Shown: positions 31,704-41,339 of the stretch, in pieces | Position numbering within the stretch: the first letter of the stretch is position 1 | How the letters are laid out: every line of letters starts with the position of its first letter | DNA from: CAYNJG01 sp964397295 | Lineage (GTDB): Bacteria; Planctomycetota; Planctomycetia; Pirellulales; Pirellulaceae | Assembly: GCA_964397295.1 (NCBI GenBank) | Contig: CAYNJG010000005.1 | Coordinates: forward strand, 1-64,000 | Direction: 5' to 3' | DNA: 64,000 nt | The notes under the pieces: generated by a model | Databases searched by the model: none | Told to the model about the DNA's origin: nothing | Seen by the model: the letters and a program-made list of their open reading frames with translations, nothing else | Made by a program: the position numbers and the translations under genes

Positions 31704-32708
31704 ATGTCTGAGTCAAATCAAGATGCATCACGTCGTCAGTTCTTGAAAAACGTTGGTGCTGGGGCAGCATTGGCTTCCACTGGGTTGATTCCTTCACTGG
31801 CATCGGCCGTTGAGATCGCAAAGACCAAGCCTGAGTCGATTGTCGAAACGCTTTTCAAGTCTCTCAATGAGAAGCAACGCAAAGACGTTTGTTTTGACTG
31901 GGACCATACAGATAAGAGACGTGGTTTGCTGCGAACTCGCGTTGCCAACAATTGGCACATTACGAAGCACGGTGTTACCGAGGATTTCTACACTGCCGAC
32001 CAGCAAGAAATGATTCGTGCGATCTTCCAAGGCATCATCGCTCCAGATTGGCATAAGAAATACGACCAACAGTTGGACGACGACTGCGGCGGTTGGGGGG
32101 ATCAGAGTATTGCGATCTTTGGCGAGCCAGGTGAAGGCAAATTCGAACTAGCACTGACGGGCCGTCACATTACGTTGCGTTGTGATGGTAACTCGGCGGA
32201 TCATGTGGCGTTTGGTGGGCCCATCTTCTACGGGCATGCACCTGAAGAGGACGAAACCCAAGAGCACGACGGCAACGTATTTTGGGAGCAGGCTGTCGAA
32301 GCGAATAAAATCTACGCGATGCTCGATGGCAAACAACGCAAAATGGCACAAGTTGCGAAAACTCCGAGAGAGCAAAATGTTGCCTTCCGCGATAAAGAAG
32401 AGTTCACGGGCATTCCGATGGCAGAGTTGTCAGCGGATCAAAAAGAGCAGGTGCAAAAAACGCTGCTCTCGATGTTTGGCATGTTCCGCCATTCCGACAA
32501 AGCGGAAGCACTTGAGTGCTTGAAAACCCAAGGCGGCATCGATGCGTGTAACCTCGCGTTCTACACCGATCATGACATCGGCAACGACGAAGTTTGGGAT
32601 AACTGGCGCATCGAGGGGCCATCCTTCGTCTGGCATTTCCGAGGCTCGCCGCACGTGCACGTTTGGGTGAACTTAGCCGATGACAGTTCGGTCAAGCTAA
32701 ACGCTTAG
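31704..32708 (+). CDS. Tat-exported DUF3500 protein
   Basis: A 334-residue protein with a twin-arginine signal, SRRQFLKNVGAGAALASTG, in the first 30 residues, so it is exported folded. The remainder matches DUF3500: KRRGLLRTRV, WHITKHGVTEDFYT, GKFELALTGRHITLRCDGN, AFGGPIFYGHAP and a His-rich end GSPHVHVWVNLA. The family has no settled biochemical role; Tat export suggests a bound cofactor or metal, and the many His residues fit that, but this is inference. The ATG at 31704 has AAGGAG six bases before it, which decides against the longer frame from 31656. Convergent with kdgK, 11 bases apart. Confidence 0.88.
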   Translation: MSESNQDASRRQFLKNVGAGAALASTGLIPSLASAVEIAKTKPESIVETLFKSLNEKQRKDVCFDWDHTDKRRGLLRTRVANNWHITKHGVTEDFYTADQQEMIRAIFQGIIAPDWHKKYDQQLDDDCGGWGDQSIAIFGEPGEGKFELALTGRHITLRCDGNSADHVAFGGPIFYGHAPEEDETQEHDGNVFWEQAVEANKIYAMLDGKQRKMAQVAKTPREQNVAFRDKEEFTGIPMAELSADQKEQVQKTLLSMFGMFRHSDKAEALECLKTQGGIDACNLAFYTDHDIGNDEVWDNWRIEGPSFVWHFRGSPHVHVWVNLADDSSVKLNA

Positions 32709-32719
32709 GATTCGGGCGA

Positions 32720-33805
32720 TTAACGAATGACTCGACCTGATCCTGACCCTTTCATCAGAGCCTCGACCTCTGAGCGGGACGAGAAGTTAAAGTCGCCGAC
32801 AATCGAATGTGCTAAGCAAGAAGCGGCGGTTGCGAATTGAATTGCCGTTTCCGGCGCCGCAAGTTCGGGCGTGTTGAGTGCAAAGATCAATCCTGCGGCG
32901 AAGGAGTCGCCGCCACCGACTCGATCGACGATGTTCTTGATTTCGTAGGGGTTGTATTTGCCGTCGGTCATTGGGGAAAAGTGAGCGCTGTTGCTGGCTA
33001 CATCGAATAGCATGGCGCCCCAGTTGTTATGCGATGCGGAAATGCTTTCCCTCAAGGTGATCGCGACGCGTGAGATGTTTGGAAATTCACTTGCGACTTT
33101 ACTTGCGACTTCGGGATAGCGTTCGATCGAAAGTTGACCCGTGTGGACGTCAGTATTTCCCGCTTGGATGCTGAGCACATCGTGGCAGTCTTCTTCATTA
33201 GCAATCACGACGTCTACCATGGGTAGCAAGCCTCGCATAGTTTTCTCTGCGAGTTCGCGTGGCGCGGTTGAGTTGTCCCACTTCCACAGTTTCTTGCGGA
33301 AGTTCAAATCGCACGACACCGTTACGTTCGCGGCTTTCGCTGCGGTCAATGCGGCCAGTGAAGTTTCCGCGGCTTGTTTTGAGATCGCGGGTGTGATGCC
33401 AGAGATGTGCAGCCACTTTGCATCGCTGAATATCGACTGCCAATTGTATTCGTCAGGTGTAGCCAGTCCGATCGATGTGTCTGTGCGGTCGTAGATGACT
33501 TGGCTTGGGCGTTGATTCGCGCCGGTTTCTAGGAAGTACAATCCAAGGCGCCCGTCACGGCGAACAATGTGATCCGTTCCGACACCACGGGTGCGCAATG
33601 ATGCCACACACGCGTCTGCGATCGAATGCGTGGGCAATGCCGTCACGAACTGTGTGGAAGCTCCGAATGTGGATAGCGATGAAGCTACATTAGCTTCTGC
33701 ACCAGCAAACGTGACATCGATCGCTCCGGGCATCGTCTGTCCGAAACGCAAGAAGCCCGGCGCCGCCATGCGGCCCATGATTTCACCAAACGTAACAATA
33801 CTCAT
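32720..33805 (-). CDS. kdgK: 2-keto-3-deoxygluconate kinase (PfkB family)
   Basis: A 361-residue PfkB sugar kinase. The start VTFGEIMGRM, the substrate region GAEANVASSLSTFG, VSCDLNFRKKLWKWD and the ATP/catalytic motif DRVGGGDSFAAGLIFAL fit KDG kinases better than other PfkB members. It phosphorylates 2-keto-3-deoxygluconate to KDPG. Its first four bases overlap the end of the KDPG aldolase gene (ATGA), so the two are coupled and give the lower branch of the Entner-Doudoroff or uronate pathway. Planctomycetes use this branch for degradation of algal polysaccharide sugars such as alginate, pectin or galactose derivatives; which sugar is used here is not shown. Confidence 0.9.
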   Translation of the reverse strand: MSIVTFGEIMGRMAAPGFLRFGQTMPGAIDVTFAGAEANVASSLSTFGASTQFVTALPTHSIADACVASLRTRGVGTDHIVRRDGRLGLYFLETGANQRPSQVIYDRTDTSIGLATPDEYNWQSIFSDAKWLHISGITPAISKQAAETSLAALTAAKAANVTVSCDLNFRKKLWKWDNSTAPRELAEKTMRGLLPMVDVVIANEEDCHDVLSIQAGNTDVHTGQLSIERYPEVASKVASEFPNISRVAITLRESISASHNNWGAMLFDVASNSAHFSPMTDGKYNPYEIKNIVDRVGGGDSFAAGLIFALNTPELAAPETAIQFATAASCLAHSIVGDFNFSSRSEVEALMKGSGSGRVIR

Positions 33806-34473
33806 GCTTTGTCTTTCGCTCTCGCTTGCTTCACTATTTCTACTGCCTGGGCCGCTCGGTCTCTGATGCCCGACCAGTCTTCACTATTAATTGCATCGCG
33901 TTTCGCCAACCATGACCCACCGACTGCCATGATCAACGGATTGCTCATATAAGTTGCCAAATTGTCTGCATTCACGCCGCCCAGCGGGACATACCGCAAA
34001 CCAAGATGCGCGTATGGCGCAGCCATGCTTTTCAGAAACGTCAAACCACCACTGGGTTCCGCAGGAAAGAACTTGAGCTCGCGACAGCCCAATTCGACGG
34101 CCGTTTCGATGTCGGAAGGCGTTGCGATGCCGGGAGCAAACGGAAGGCCAATCTTCTGAGCCGCTTGGATAACGCGTGGATTGGTTCCCGGTGCAACGGC
34201 AAACTGTCCGCCGGCGTCGTGGACCATTTGAATCTGTTCGGTCGTAAGCACCGTTCCGATACCTGCGATCATTTCCGGAATTTCACGGCGAATATTTCTC
34301 AACGCACCAAGAGCCGCCGGCGTTCGAAGCGTCAGCTCCATGGCCGTGATCCCGCCATCGAGCAATGCTTTTGCAACTGGAATAGCGTGGTCTTCGTCGT
34401 CGATTACTAAGACTGCGATGATGCCGCATTGCTCGATCTTGTCGAGTAGCGGTTCGTCGAACTGGGATTTCAT
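33802..34473 (-). CDS. eda: KDPG aldolase (bifunctional KHG/KDPG)
   Basis: A 223-residue class I aldolase of the Eda family. The Schiff-base Lys134 lies in RELKFFPAEPSGG, with Glu46 and Arg50 in MELTLRTP and the phosphate-binding GGV and GGSWLA loops in place. It splits 2-keto-3-deoxy-6-phosphogluconate into pyruvate and glyceraldehyde-3-phosphate. A GTG at 34485 is in frame, but the ATG at 34473 gives a normal start. The overlap with kdgK shows an operon with substrate flow from the kinase to the aldolase. About 120 bases separate it from the LRR gene upstream. Confidence 0.93.
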   Translation of the reverse strand: MKSQFDEPLLDKIEQCGIIAVLVIDDEDHAIPVAKALLDGGITAMELTLRTPAALGALRNIRREIPEMIAGIGTVLTTEQIQMVHDAGGQFAVAPGTNPRVIQAAQKIGLPFAPGIATPSDIETAVELGCRELKFFPAEPSGGLTFLKSMAAPYAHLGLRYVPLGGVNADNLATYMSNPLIMAVGGSWLAKRDAINSEDWSGIRDRAAQAVEIVKQARAKDKA

Positions 34474-34592
34474 AACGCGTCTCACAGCAGATTGGCAATT
34501 GAGTGATCAAACATATCGAAATCAACTGTGATCGCATACGTCCGGTTGCGCATGGGGCGAGAAAAATTTGGCTAAGATTCCAGTGCGCAAAG

Positions 34593-35834
34593 TCATCGAA
34601 TGATTTTGCAGTTGGGCCTAGCCTCTTGTAGTAACTTGATTTGATCGTCATTCCACTCGTCGCGACTCATCGAGTGCAAGTTCAATCGAACAAGATTCGG
34701 TAGTGACGACAGCGGAACGATATCCGGAATGTTGCACGTGTCGAGGGCTAAGGTCTGTAGTTCTGGAAATTCGACCATCGCAGACCAATCCATCGCATTG
34801 ATTCTCGTAAGGCTCAGTGCGCGTAACCGAGTTAGTTGGCTCAAACTCGAGAAGTTCTTGCATTGAAATCCTACTAAATCTAATTCCTCCAAATTCGAAA
34901 GGCCCGCGACAAAATCAAGATTGTCTGTCTTTGTGTTTGTCGTGTAGATGCGAAGTGTACGGAGGGATTCTAGACTTGCCAACGGTGCGAGATCGGTTTC
35001 AGGGTGAACTCGTAAAACCAGTTCAACGAGTTGTTTGAGTCCCGATAGTGCACGGACGCCGTTTGTTTGCATTTCCTCCAGATGCAATTCACGTAGAGCC
35101 GTTAACTCTCGAATCGGTGATAGGTTTACGTTCGCACCGTTGTGGCATTGCAGGCTGAGATGCTCGAGCGAATGCATGTTTTTCAACGCAGAGAGATCAT
35201 CGATCGAATCCAGGCTCAGCCTTAGTCTCTTTAGCTTGGTTAGGTTTCTTAATGGAGTCAGGTCAACTTCGTGACTATAGATCGAGAGTTTTTCAAGCCA
35301 GTGCATTTTGCCAAGCGAAGTGACATCGCGAATATTCACGAAGGCGAGAGAAACGTTCGTTAGATGTTGCAGGTTAGATAACGGGCTCAGTACGTCTTTC
35401 CGCAGTTGTGCGTGAACGTCTGGCGAACGGTTGTCGATTGATACTGTTTGTAATTCCGTAAACTCCGACAAGGGCCGCAGATCGATCTGATTTTCGTCGT
35501 GCAATGCCAAATAGACACTCGTGACTTCTTGAAAATACTCTTCACCGACTTTGTCTATTATCCACTGCGGTTGGGGTTGAGGTTCGGATCCGTCTTTGGT
35601 TTGCCAATCGTAGCCTAGTTTTAGGTTGCCTTGCTTCAGGAGTTTCTCTACGGAAGATCGCTGCGCTCTTGCACGGTGGATTTTCCGGCTTGCCCATCCC
35701 ATCAAGCACGCGATGGCGGTTACCAAGACAAGCATCGTCCGCAGGCTAAAGCGTCTGGGCTTCGCGGCGGACTGATTGTCGCCGTTTTGGGCCTGCGAAT
35801 TGACGCTGGTCTCGGTTGGCTCTGGCGTACGCAT
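34593..35834 (-). CDS. Membrane-anchored leucine-rich-repeat protein
   Basis: A 413-residue protein. It has an Asn/Ser-rich cytoplasmic-like start, then RRFSLRTMLVLVTAIACLMGW (about residues 27-47), a membrane segment widely shared at the N-terminus of planctomycete proteins. After a linker, residues about 110-410 form ten or more LRRs of the internalin-like pattern (LxxLxxLxxLxLxxNxIxDVTxL), for example LRNLTKLKRLRLSLDSIDDLSALKNM. LRRs serve protein binding. No enzyme domain is seen. Divergent from the PVC cytochrome gene, with about 200 bases between starts for both promoters. Confidence 0.83.
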   Translation of the reverse strand: MRTPEPTETSVNSQAQNGDNQSAAKPRRFSLRTMLVLVTAIACLMGWASRKIHRARAQRSSVEKLLKQGNLKLGYDWQTKDGSEPQPQPQWIIDKVGEEYFQEVTSVYLALHDENQIDLRPLSEFTELQTVSIDNRSPDVHAQLRKDVLSPLSNLQHLTNVSLAFVNIRDVTSLGKMHWLEKLSIYSHEVDLTPLRNLTKLKRLRLSLDSIDDLSALKNMHSLEHLSLQCHNGANVNLSPIRELTALRELHLEEMQTNGVRALSGLKQLVELVLRVHPETDLAPLASLESLRTLRIYTTNTKTDNLDFVAGLSNLEELDLVGFQCKNFSSLSQLTRLRALSLTRINAMDWSAMVEFPELQTLALDTCNIPDIVPLSSLPNLVRLNLHSMSRDEWNDDQIKLLQEARPNCKIIR

Positions 35835-36041
35835 TGTGACATTTGTTCCTGAACTTAACGCGTCCAGAACTCAATGTGACACAACGGTGTGTGTTACGCC
35901 AATCATTCTGGATTGGCTCGGTTGAGTTGTGCAAGGAGCAGCGATAAAGAGTGCTGCGAAATGTGGACTTTGGACTTTGATTGTGCTTAAATAATGGACC
36001 CACCGAAGTCGTTTTCTTACCGTTGATTCAGGGAGTTGTCC

Positions 36042-39000
36042 ATGCGTGCTTTTCTTGCCCTATGCATGCTTTGTTGCTTTGTTCCTCAACCTTTGCTGGC
36101 TGTTGATTTGGCCAATGAAGCAGCTCCAGGTTCGAGTTTCGATGTGCGTGAAGGGTTCAAGGTCGAACGGCTTTACTCGGTGCCAAGCAAAGAGCAGGGG
36201 TCATGGGTCTCGATCACCGTTGATGATCACGGTCGGCTCTATACGTCGGATCAATACGGAAAGCTCTATCGAGTTACGCCGCAAGCGATCACTGGTGGTG
36301 AAATCAAAATCGAGCCGATTGACCTTGAAATCGGTCAAGCTCAAGGTTTGCTGTACGCATTCAATTCGCTCTACGTAATGGTCAATGGCAAGGGAGCGGG
36401 CTTCTACCGGGTTTCTGATACGGACGGCGATGACCAACTCGACAAAGTTGAGCTATTGCGAGCAATCAAAGGTGGTGGAGAGCACGGTCCGCACGCAATC
36501 GTGTTGTCGCCAGACAAGCGGTCGTTGTTTGTTTGTGCGGGAAATCATACGGATGAACCAAGTGCAGAAAAATCTCGAGTGCCACGCAACTGGGCCGAAG
36601 ATCAGTTGCTGCCGCGGCAGTGGGACGCGCGCGGTCACGCGGCCGGAAAACTGGCGCCAGGTGGTTGGATTGCGAAGACCGATCCGGACGGAAAGGAATT
36701 TGAGATTCAAACGATTGGCTTCCGCAATGAATATGACATCGCGTTTAATCCCGAAGGGGAGCTATTCACCTACGACGCTGACATGGAATGGGACATCGGT
36801 ACTCCGTGGTATCGTCCGACCCGCGTGAATCATTGCACGAGTGGTGCGGAGTTTGGGTGGCGGTCAGGAACGGGCAAGTGGCCAAAGGATTACCCCGATA
36901 GCTTGGGCAGCGTTGTGGACATCGGTCCGGGTTGCCCGACGGGAATCGTATTTGGCACCGGTGCCGCATTTCCAGAGAAGTACCAGCGAGCGTTGTTCAT
37001 TTCTGATTGGAGCTACGGAGTTCTCTATGCCGTACACCTAACGCCGGATGGGTCGAGCTACGTTGGAGAACGCGAGTCATTTATTTCCGGCTCGCCATTG
37101 CCTCTCACTGATCTCGTCGTCAACCCGGTCGATCAATCGATGTACTTTCTAACAGGTGGTCGTCGCGTTCAATCGGGTTTGTATCGGGTGACTTACATTG
37201 GTGGCGAATCCACAAAGCTTGCAATGCCGAATCCAGCGAACGCCGCAGAGCGAGCTGCTCGTCGTAGTCTCGAAGCATTGCATGTGGCTGGTGCGGAAGA
37301 CGCAATCGAAAAAGCATGGCCACATCTGAGTAACAAAGATCGAGCGACCCGATACGCCGCACGCATTGCGATCGAGCACCAGCCTGTTGAAGACTGGCAA
37401 GATAAAGCGCTCGCTGAGTCTGATCCTACAGCGCGAACGCACGCTATTCTGTCGTTGGCCCGGTCTGCTGATCGTGATTCCGATCTCATGAAAAAAACCG
37501 TTGCAGGTTTGATGAAGACGTCATGGGATTCGCAGTCGAATGCTGACCGCGTTAACACGATGCGTGCGATGGCGGTGTCGTTCATTCGCCTTGGTGCGGA
37601 AGATGGGCAGCTTGACGACGAAACGCGTGAGGCGGCGACGGATTATCTTTCATCACATTTCCCATCGGGGAGCTATGCCGTAGATCGAGAACTCAGTCGT
37701 TTACTGGTCTACCTGCAAGCACCCGGCACGGCTGAGCGTGTTGTGGGCCTGCTAGAAAAATCTCCCAATCAAGAAGAGCAGATTCACTACGCATACGTTT
37801 TACGAACGTTGAAGGAAAGTTGGTCACCGGAGTTGCGAGAGCGTTACTTCACATGGTTCAACACCGCTCAATCGACGCAGCGAGGTGGCGCGTCGTTTGG
37901 TGGGTTCCTCAACAACATCCGCGACGAAGCGGCGAAGCTTTTGTCGGACTCAGAAAAAGGAAAACTAAAAGAGATCCTCGAAGCGAAACCGAAAGCCGAA
38001 GAATTGGTTGCTGTGACACGAACGAAAACGGTGAAAGAATGGAAGGTTGCCGATCTTATTGCGGACGCACAGAACGGCATGGCGGACCGTAACTTCGAAA
38101 AAGGCAAGCAGCACTTCAAGGAGGCAGGTTGCTATAAGTGTCATCGCTACGATGGTAGCGGCGGAATTACTGGCCCCGATCTTACGGCTGCCGGCACGCG
38201 TTTCGATCACAAAGCGATGCTCGAGGCAATTATCGAACCGAGTAAAGTGATTTCGGATCAATATCAAGCCACGCAATACGTGATGGATGACGGACGTATT
38301 GTTACCGGTCGTGTCGTTAACATGAGCGGCGGCAACCTCAGCATCATGGAGAACATGTTGGATCCCGGAAAGCATACGTCTGTCAAGCGTGACCAAGTCG
38401 AGGAGCAGATTCCGTCAACGGTTTCGATGATGCCAACTGGCTTGTTGGACACATTCGAGAAAGAAGAGATTCTCGACCTGCTGGCGTTTGTTCGTTCGGG
38501 TGGCAAGTCCGACGACAAGATGTTTGCTCAGGCGGGTGCCGCAGCAATTCCAGCGACGAAAGGTAAGAAACCTCGCGTGCTGTACATCTCGGAAAGCAAA
38601 GGCTTCAAACACGGTTCGGTGAATCGCAAGGAAGGTGAGCGGGCTCCATCAGAACTCGCGATGATGCAGCTTGCGAAAGACACGGGCGAGTTCACTATCG
38701 TTTGTTCGCAAAACTCGGAAGCAGACGTTACGAAAGAGAACCTTCAGAACTTCGACATCGTGATGTTCTATACGACGGGTAAATTGCCAATCACTGACGA
38801 CAATCTGAAATACTTCTTGAGCGAGTGGCTTGAGGAGAAAGGCCACGGCTTCATCGGATTCCATTCGGCAACGGACACCTATAAAGACACCGAGTTGTAC
38901 TGGGATATTTCCGGCGGAACCTTCAGTGGCCATCCTTGGGGTGCTGGTGGCAAAGTAACGATGGCTGTGCACGATCTCGAGCACCCGACGATGAAGCCCT

Positions 39001-39347
39001 TTGGTACTGACTCGTTTGTTTTCCAGGACGAGATCTATCAGTACGATCACTGGCAACCGGAGAAGTGCCACGTGTTGATGAGTCTCGATATGGAAAAGTC
39101 GAAGGTCAAGCGTCCCTACCACGTGCCTGTTGCTTGGTGTAAGCAAGTCGGTGACGGTCGAGTGTTCATGAACAACATGGGCCACCGAGAAGAAACTTGG
39201 CAAGACGATCGCTTTCTCGAATCGGCATTAGCCGCGATTCACTGGGCAGCTGGCAACATAGATGGTGATGCAACGCCTAATCCTGATGTGTCGGCCGCAC
39301 ATCACGAGCATTCGAAGAAATTCGGAACGCCAGCAGAAGCAAAGTAA
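36042..39347 (+). CDS. PVC-type cytochrome c with C-terminal ThuA-like domain
   Basis: A 1101-residue exported protein. Signal peptide, then a beta-propeller like that of PVC-type heme proteins and glucose/sorbosone dehydrogenases (about 30-390: EGFKVERLYSVPSKEQGSWVSI, GNHTDEPS, TIGFRNEYDIAFNPEGELFTYDADMEWDIG), a helical HEAT-like stretch, a heme site CYKCH (C697, C700, H701) in the PVC pattern GCYKCHR...GGITGPDLT, and a ThuA-like domain from about 844 (FGFKH-like start, IGFHSATDTYKD, DEIYQYD, MGHREETW). ThuA domains are linked to trehalose or other sugar use, so a periplasmic sugar-oxidising role is likely; substrate unknown. The ATG at 36042 has GGGAG six bases upstream; an in-frame TTG at 36036 is rejected. 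Confidence 0.9.
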   Translation: MRAFLALCMLCCFVPQPLLAVDLANEAAPGSSFDVREGFKVERLYSVPSKEQGSWVSITVDDHGRLYTSDQYGKLYRVTPQAITGGEIKIEPIDLEIGQAQGLLYAFNSLYVMVNGKGAGFYRVSDTDGDDQLDKVELLRAIKGGGEHGPHAIVLSPDKRSLFVCAGNHTDEPSAEKSRVPRNWAEDQLLPRQWDARGHAAGKLAPGGWIAKTDPDGKEFEIQTIGFRNEYDIAFNPEGELFTYDADMEWDIGTPWYRPTRVNHCTSGAEFGWRSGTGKWPKDYPDSLGSVVDIGPGCPTGIVFGTGAAFPEKYQRALFISDWSYGVLYAVHLTPDGSSYVGERESFISGSPLPLTDLVVNPVDQSMYFLTGGRRVQSGLYRVTYIGGESTKLAMPNPANAAERAARRSLEALHVAGAEDAIEKAWPHLSNKDRATRYAARIAIEHQPVEDWQDKALAESDPTARTHAILSLARSADRDSDLMKKTVAGLMKTSWDSQSNADRVNTMRAMAVSFIRLGAEDGQLDDETREAATDYLSSHFPSGSYAVDRELSRLLVYLQAPGTAERVVGLLEKSPNQEEQIHYAYVLRTLKESWSPELRERYFTWFNTAQSTQRGGASFGGFLNNIRDEAAKLLSDSEKGKLKEILEAKPKAEELVAVTRTKTVKEWKVADLIADAQNGMADRNFEKGKQHFKEAGCYKCHRYDGSGGITGPDLTAAGTRFDHKAMLEAIIEPSKVISDQYQATQYVMDDGRIVTGRVVNMSGGNLSIMENMLDPGKHTSVKRDQVEEQIPSTVSMMPTGLLDTFEKEEILDLLAFVRSGGKSDDKMFAQAGAAAIPATKGKKPRVLYISESKGFKHGSVNRKEGERAPSELAMMQLAKDTGEFTIVCSQNSEADVTKENLQNFDIVMFYTTGKLPITDDNLKYFLSEWLEEKGHGFIGFHSATDTYKDTELYWDISGGTFSGHPWGAGGKVTMAVHDLEHPTMKPFGTDSFVFQDEIYQYDHWQPEKCHVLMSLDMEKSKVKRPYHVPVAWCKQVGDGRVFMNNMGHREETWQDDRFLESALAAIHWAAGNIDGDATPNPDVSAAHHEHSKKFGTPAEAK

Positions 39348-39354
39348 AGCTGGG

Positions 39355-41241
39355 CTATTGTGGTGGCGTTGCGGATTCAAGAGCTAACCGCTCGTTGATA
39401 GCGACCTCGACCAACCAGAGATCCTCGATGGAATGGTCGGTCATGCCGCTAAAGGAACGTCGATCTTTACCGATGATTTTTAGATGTTTGAGCGGGCGAC
39501 CATTTATCTCAGCGCCGCTTGTCGTAACTTTGACTGACTTCAGGTTAGCACGATTCCAATGCATGCTCTTGTTGCTCAACCATCCCGTGCGATGAACTTG
39601 AAGAGAGTTTGGATTGGCCTCAAATTCGAATGTTCGTCTCGACAGTACAAGAGTTGCAAATACACTCGCGATACCGCCCAAAGCAACTAGGGCGCAGAAC
39701 AACAGAGGAATGAATACCTCGAGTATGTTCTGTTCATGCCAAGCGAACGCAGTCCCGACTCCGACACAGATCAAAACCATGAAGATCCCGGTGATTGCAG
39801 GCCCGATAAACTTGCGAAATCCGCGCCTTGGAACGCGAATTGTTGTCGTATCACCTTGATGTTCAACCTCGATCGATGAATTCGGATTAGGAATTGCCAG
39901 GCCGTTGGCATCACGTAAAACTTCCGCCAGTTGGATGGGCCGGCCGGAAACGGGAGCCATTCCAAACGCGTTATTTAACTCGAATGCGATCCAGTTCAGT
40001 TCTTTTTCTGTACGTTCTAATAGGCATCCAAACTTCTCGCCGCTGTTTAGGTGGAATTGCAATTCTTGGACGGGCTGGTCGTTCACAGAGACGTTGGAAT
40101 CTCCAACGCGAATCTGATAGAGCTGGTCCTTCGACCATTCTTTACGCTTCTTTCCAAATATTGATTCGGAAATGAGAAGCAACCTTTCGCCAGCAGTGAC
40201 TACTGACGTCCGTCTTCGCCCGGCGTTCAGCCCGTAGAGGAACATTGCGATTCCCACACCTTCGAACAGAACGAACACTAACGGAACTATCCATGCCTCC
40301 CATGCCTGATCGTTTGCGCCGCCGTCCGCGAAAAGCATGAAAGAGAAAAGGAATGTGCTGAACGATAGCCAGATGATGCTGAATTTTCCTGTAATGGATT
40401 TCCAAAATCCAGTCGGTGGTAATTCGAGTTTGATGCCCGCATCGTGGTGTTCAATTCTAAGGTCCGTATCGTTCGGTCTTGTGACAGGCTCGAACTCGTC
40501 ACTTAGGCCATTTTCTTCTACGACTTCAACTGTCCGCGAATGCAAGCGAGACGAGTTCGTCGATGGTAGGAACGAAGCGTTGGTTACTTGAGCAGTATCA
40601 AGTTCAACGGCCAACGATTCGGCCAATGCTAAGAGCAGCTCGCGGGAATAAGCGAAAGCAACTAAGAAAGGTTCCTTGTCGCCTTGCGTAGCTACAAGTG
40701 CTCCACTGAGTTCTTCCCACTCGTCGGCCGACATATTGTCGTGCTGCTTGCCGTCCCACTTTGTCTTGTAGTGAAGCTTGTCGACTTGTACGAGTTTGCA
40801 CTTGCGTTTCCATTTCAGCCGATAGAATTCCTCGATCGTTCGAATTCGATCTCCTCTAATTTCAACGACCGTCCGAGTCTTGTCGTTTAATGCTGCCCAA
40901 CCACCAGCCAACAGTAACAGCGCGAATCGGAGCCCCATCACTCCCAGAAAGCTGAACGCGACCAGTAGAAGGCCGTGTAGTTGGCCCTTCATTAAAAAAC
41001 CAACGCCAATGGCCAGCGGGCCGCCAATCCAACTCATCATGAACAAGGTCGTGAATACGCCAAAACCGAATGGGACCCAGCCGTATTTCTTCAGCTCGCC
41101 AAGTTGGCGATGCGGTAGCACGAAGCGCTCGCCGCCGCCGAACAAAGGCTCACGGATGATTTCGTGGTTCGGGTCGGATATGTCTCGGGACACGGTCTGG
41201 TTTGCGATCTGTTTCGGATGGAGGTGGCTCTTTGAAAGCAT
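39355..41241 (-). CDS. Membrane protein with three similar membrane/beta-domain units
   Basis: A 628-residue protein without a recognised family. It appears to hold three copies of one unit: two hydrophobic segments, then an Arg-Arg/Lys-Thr strand start and a small beta-rich domain. The units begin near residues 43 (LPHRQLGELKKYGW), 276 (LPPTGFWKSITGKF) and 458 (VPRRGFRKFIGPAI). In each, the strand part has a similar course (KTRTVVEIRGDRI, RRTSVVTAGERLLL, SRRTFEFEANPNSLQ) and a late INGRPLK/VNDQPVQ-like turn. The beta domains look like bacterial PH-type (bPH) domains. The copies are diverged, so this is an old duplication. Function unknown. Divergent from the small zinc-ribbon gene, convergent with the PVC cytochrome. 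Confidence 0.65.
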   Translation of the reverse strand: MLSKSHLHPKQIANQTVSRDISDPNHEIIREPLFGGGERFVLPHRQLGELKKYGWVPFGFGVFTTLFMMSWIGGPLAIGVGFLMKGQLHGLLLVAFSFLGVMGLRFALLLLAGGWAALNDKTRTVVEIRGDRIRTIEEFYRLKWKRKCKLVQVDKLHYKTKWDGKQHDNMSADEWEELSGALVATQGDKEPFLVAFAYSRELLLALAESLAVELDTAQVTNASFLPSTNSSRLHSRTVEVVEENGLSDEFEPVTRPNDTDLRIEHHDAGIKLELPPTGFWKSITGKFSIIWLSFSTFLFSFMLFADGGANDQAWEAWIVPLVFVLFEGVGIAMFLYGLNAGRRRTSVVTAGERLLLISESIFGKKRKEWSKDQLYQIRVGDSNVSVNDQPVQELQFHLNSGEKFGCLLERTEKELNWIAFELNNAFGMAPVSGRPIQLAEVLRDANGLAIPNPNSSIEVEHQGDTTTIRVPRRGFRKFIGPAITGIFMVLICVGVGTAFAWHEQNILEVFIPLLFCALVALGGIASVFATLVLSRRTFEFEANPNSLQVHRTGWLSNKSMHWNRANLKSVKVTTSGAEINGRPLKHLKIIGKDRRSFSGMTDHSIEDLWLVEVAINERLALESATPPQ

Positions 41242-41339
41242 AGCTCATGCTATTTGTATTCCCCAAGCGATTCGGTTGCGGTTAAAATGCATCTCAAAGA
41301 CAGTGGCCACGTTTTGACCGCGATAGAAAGAGAAGCCTG

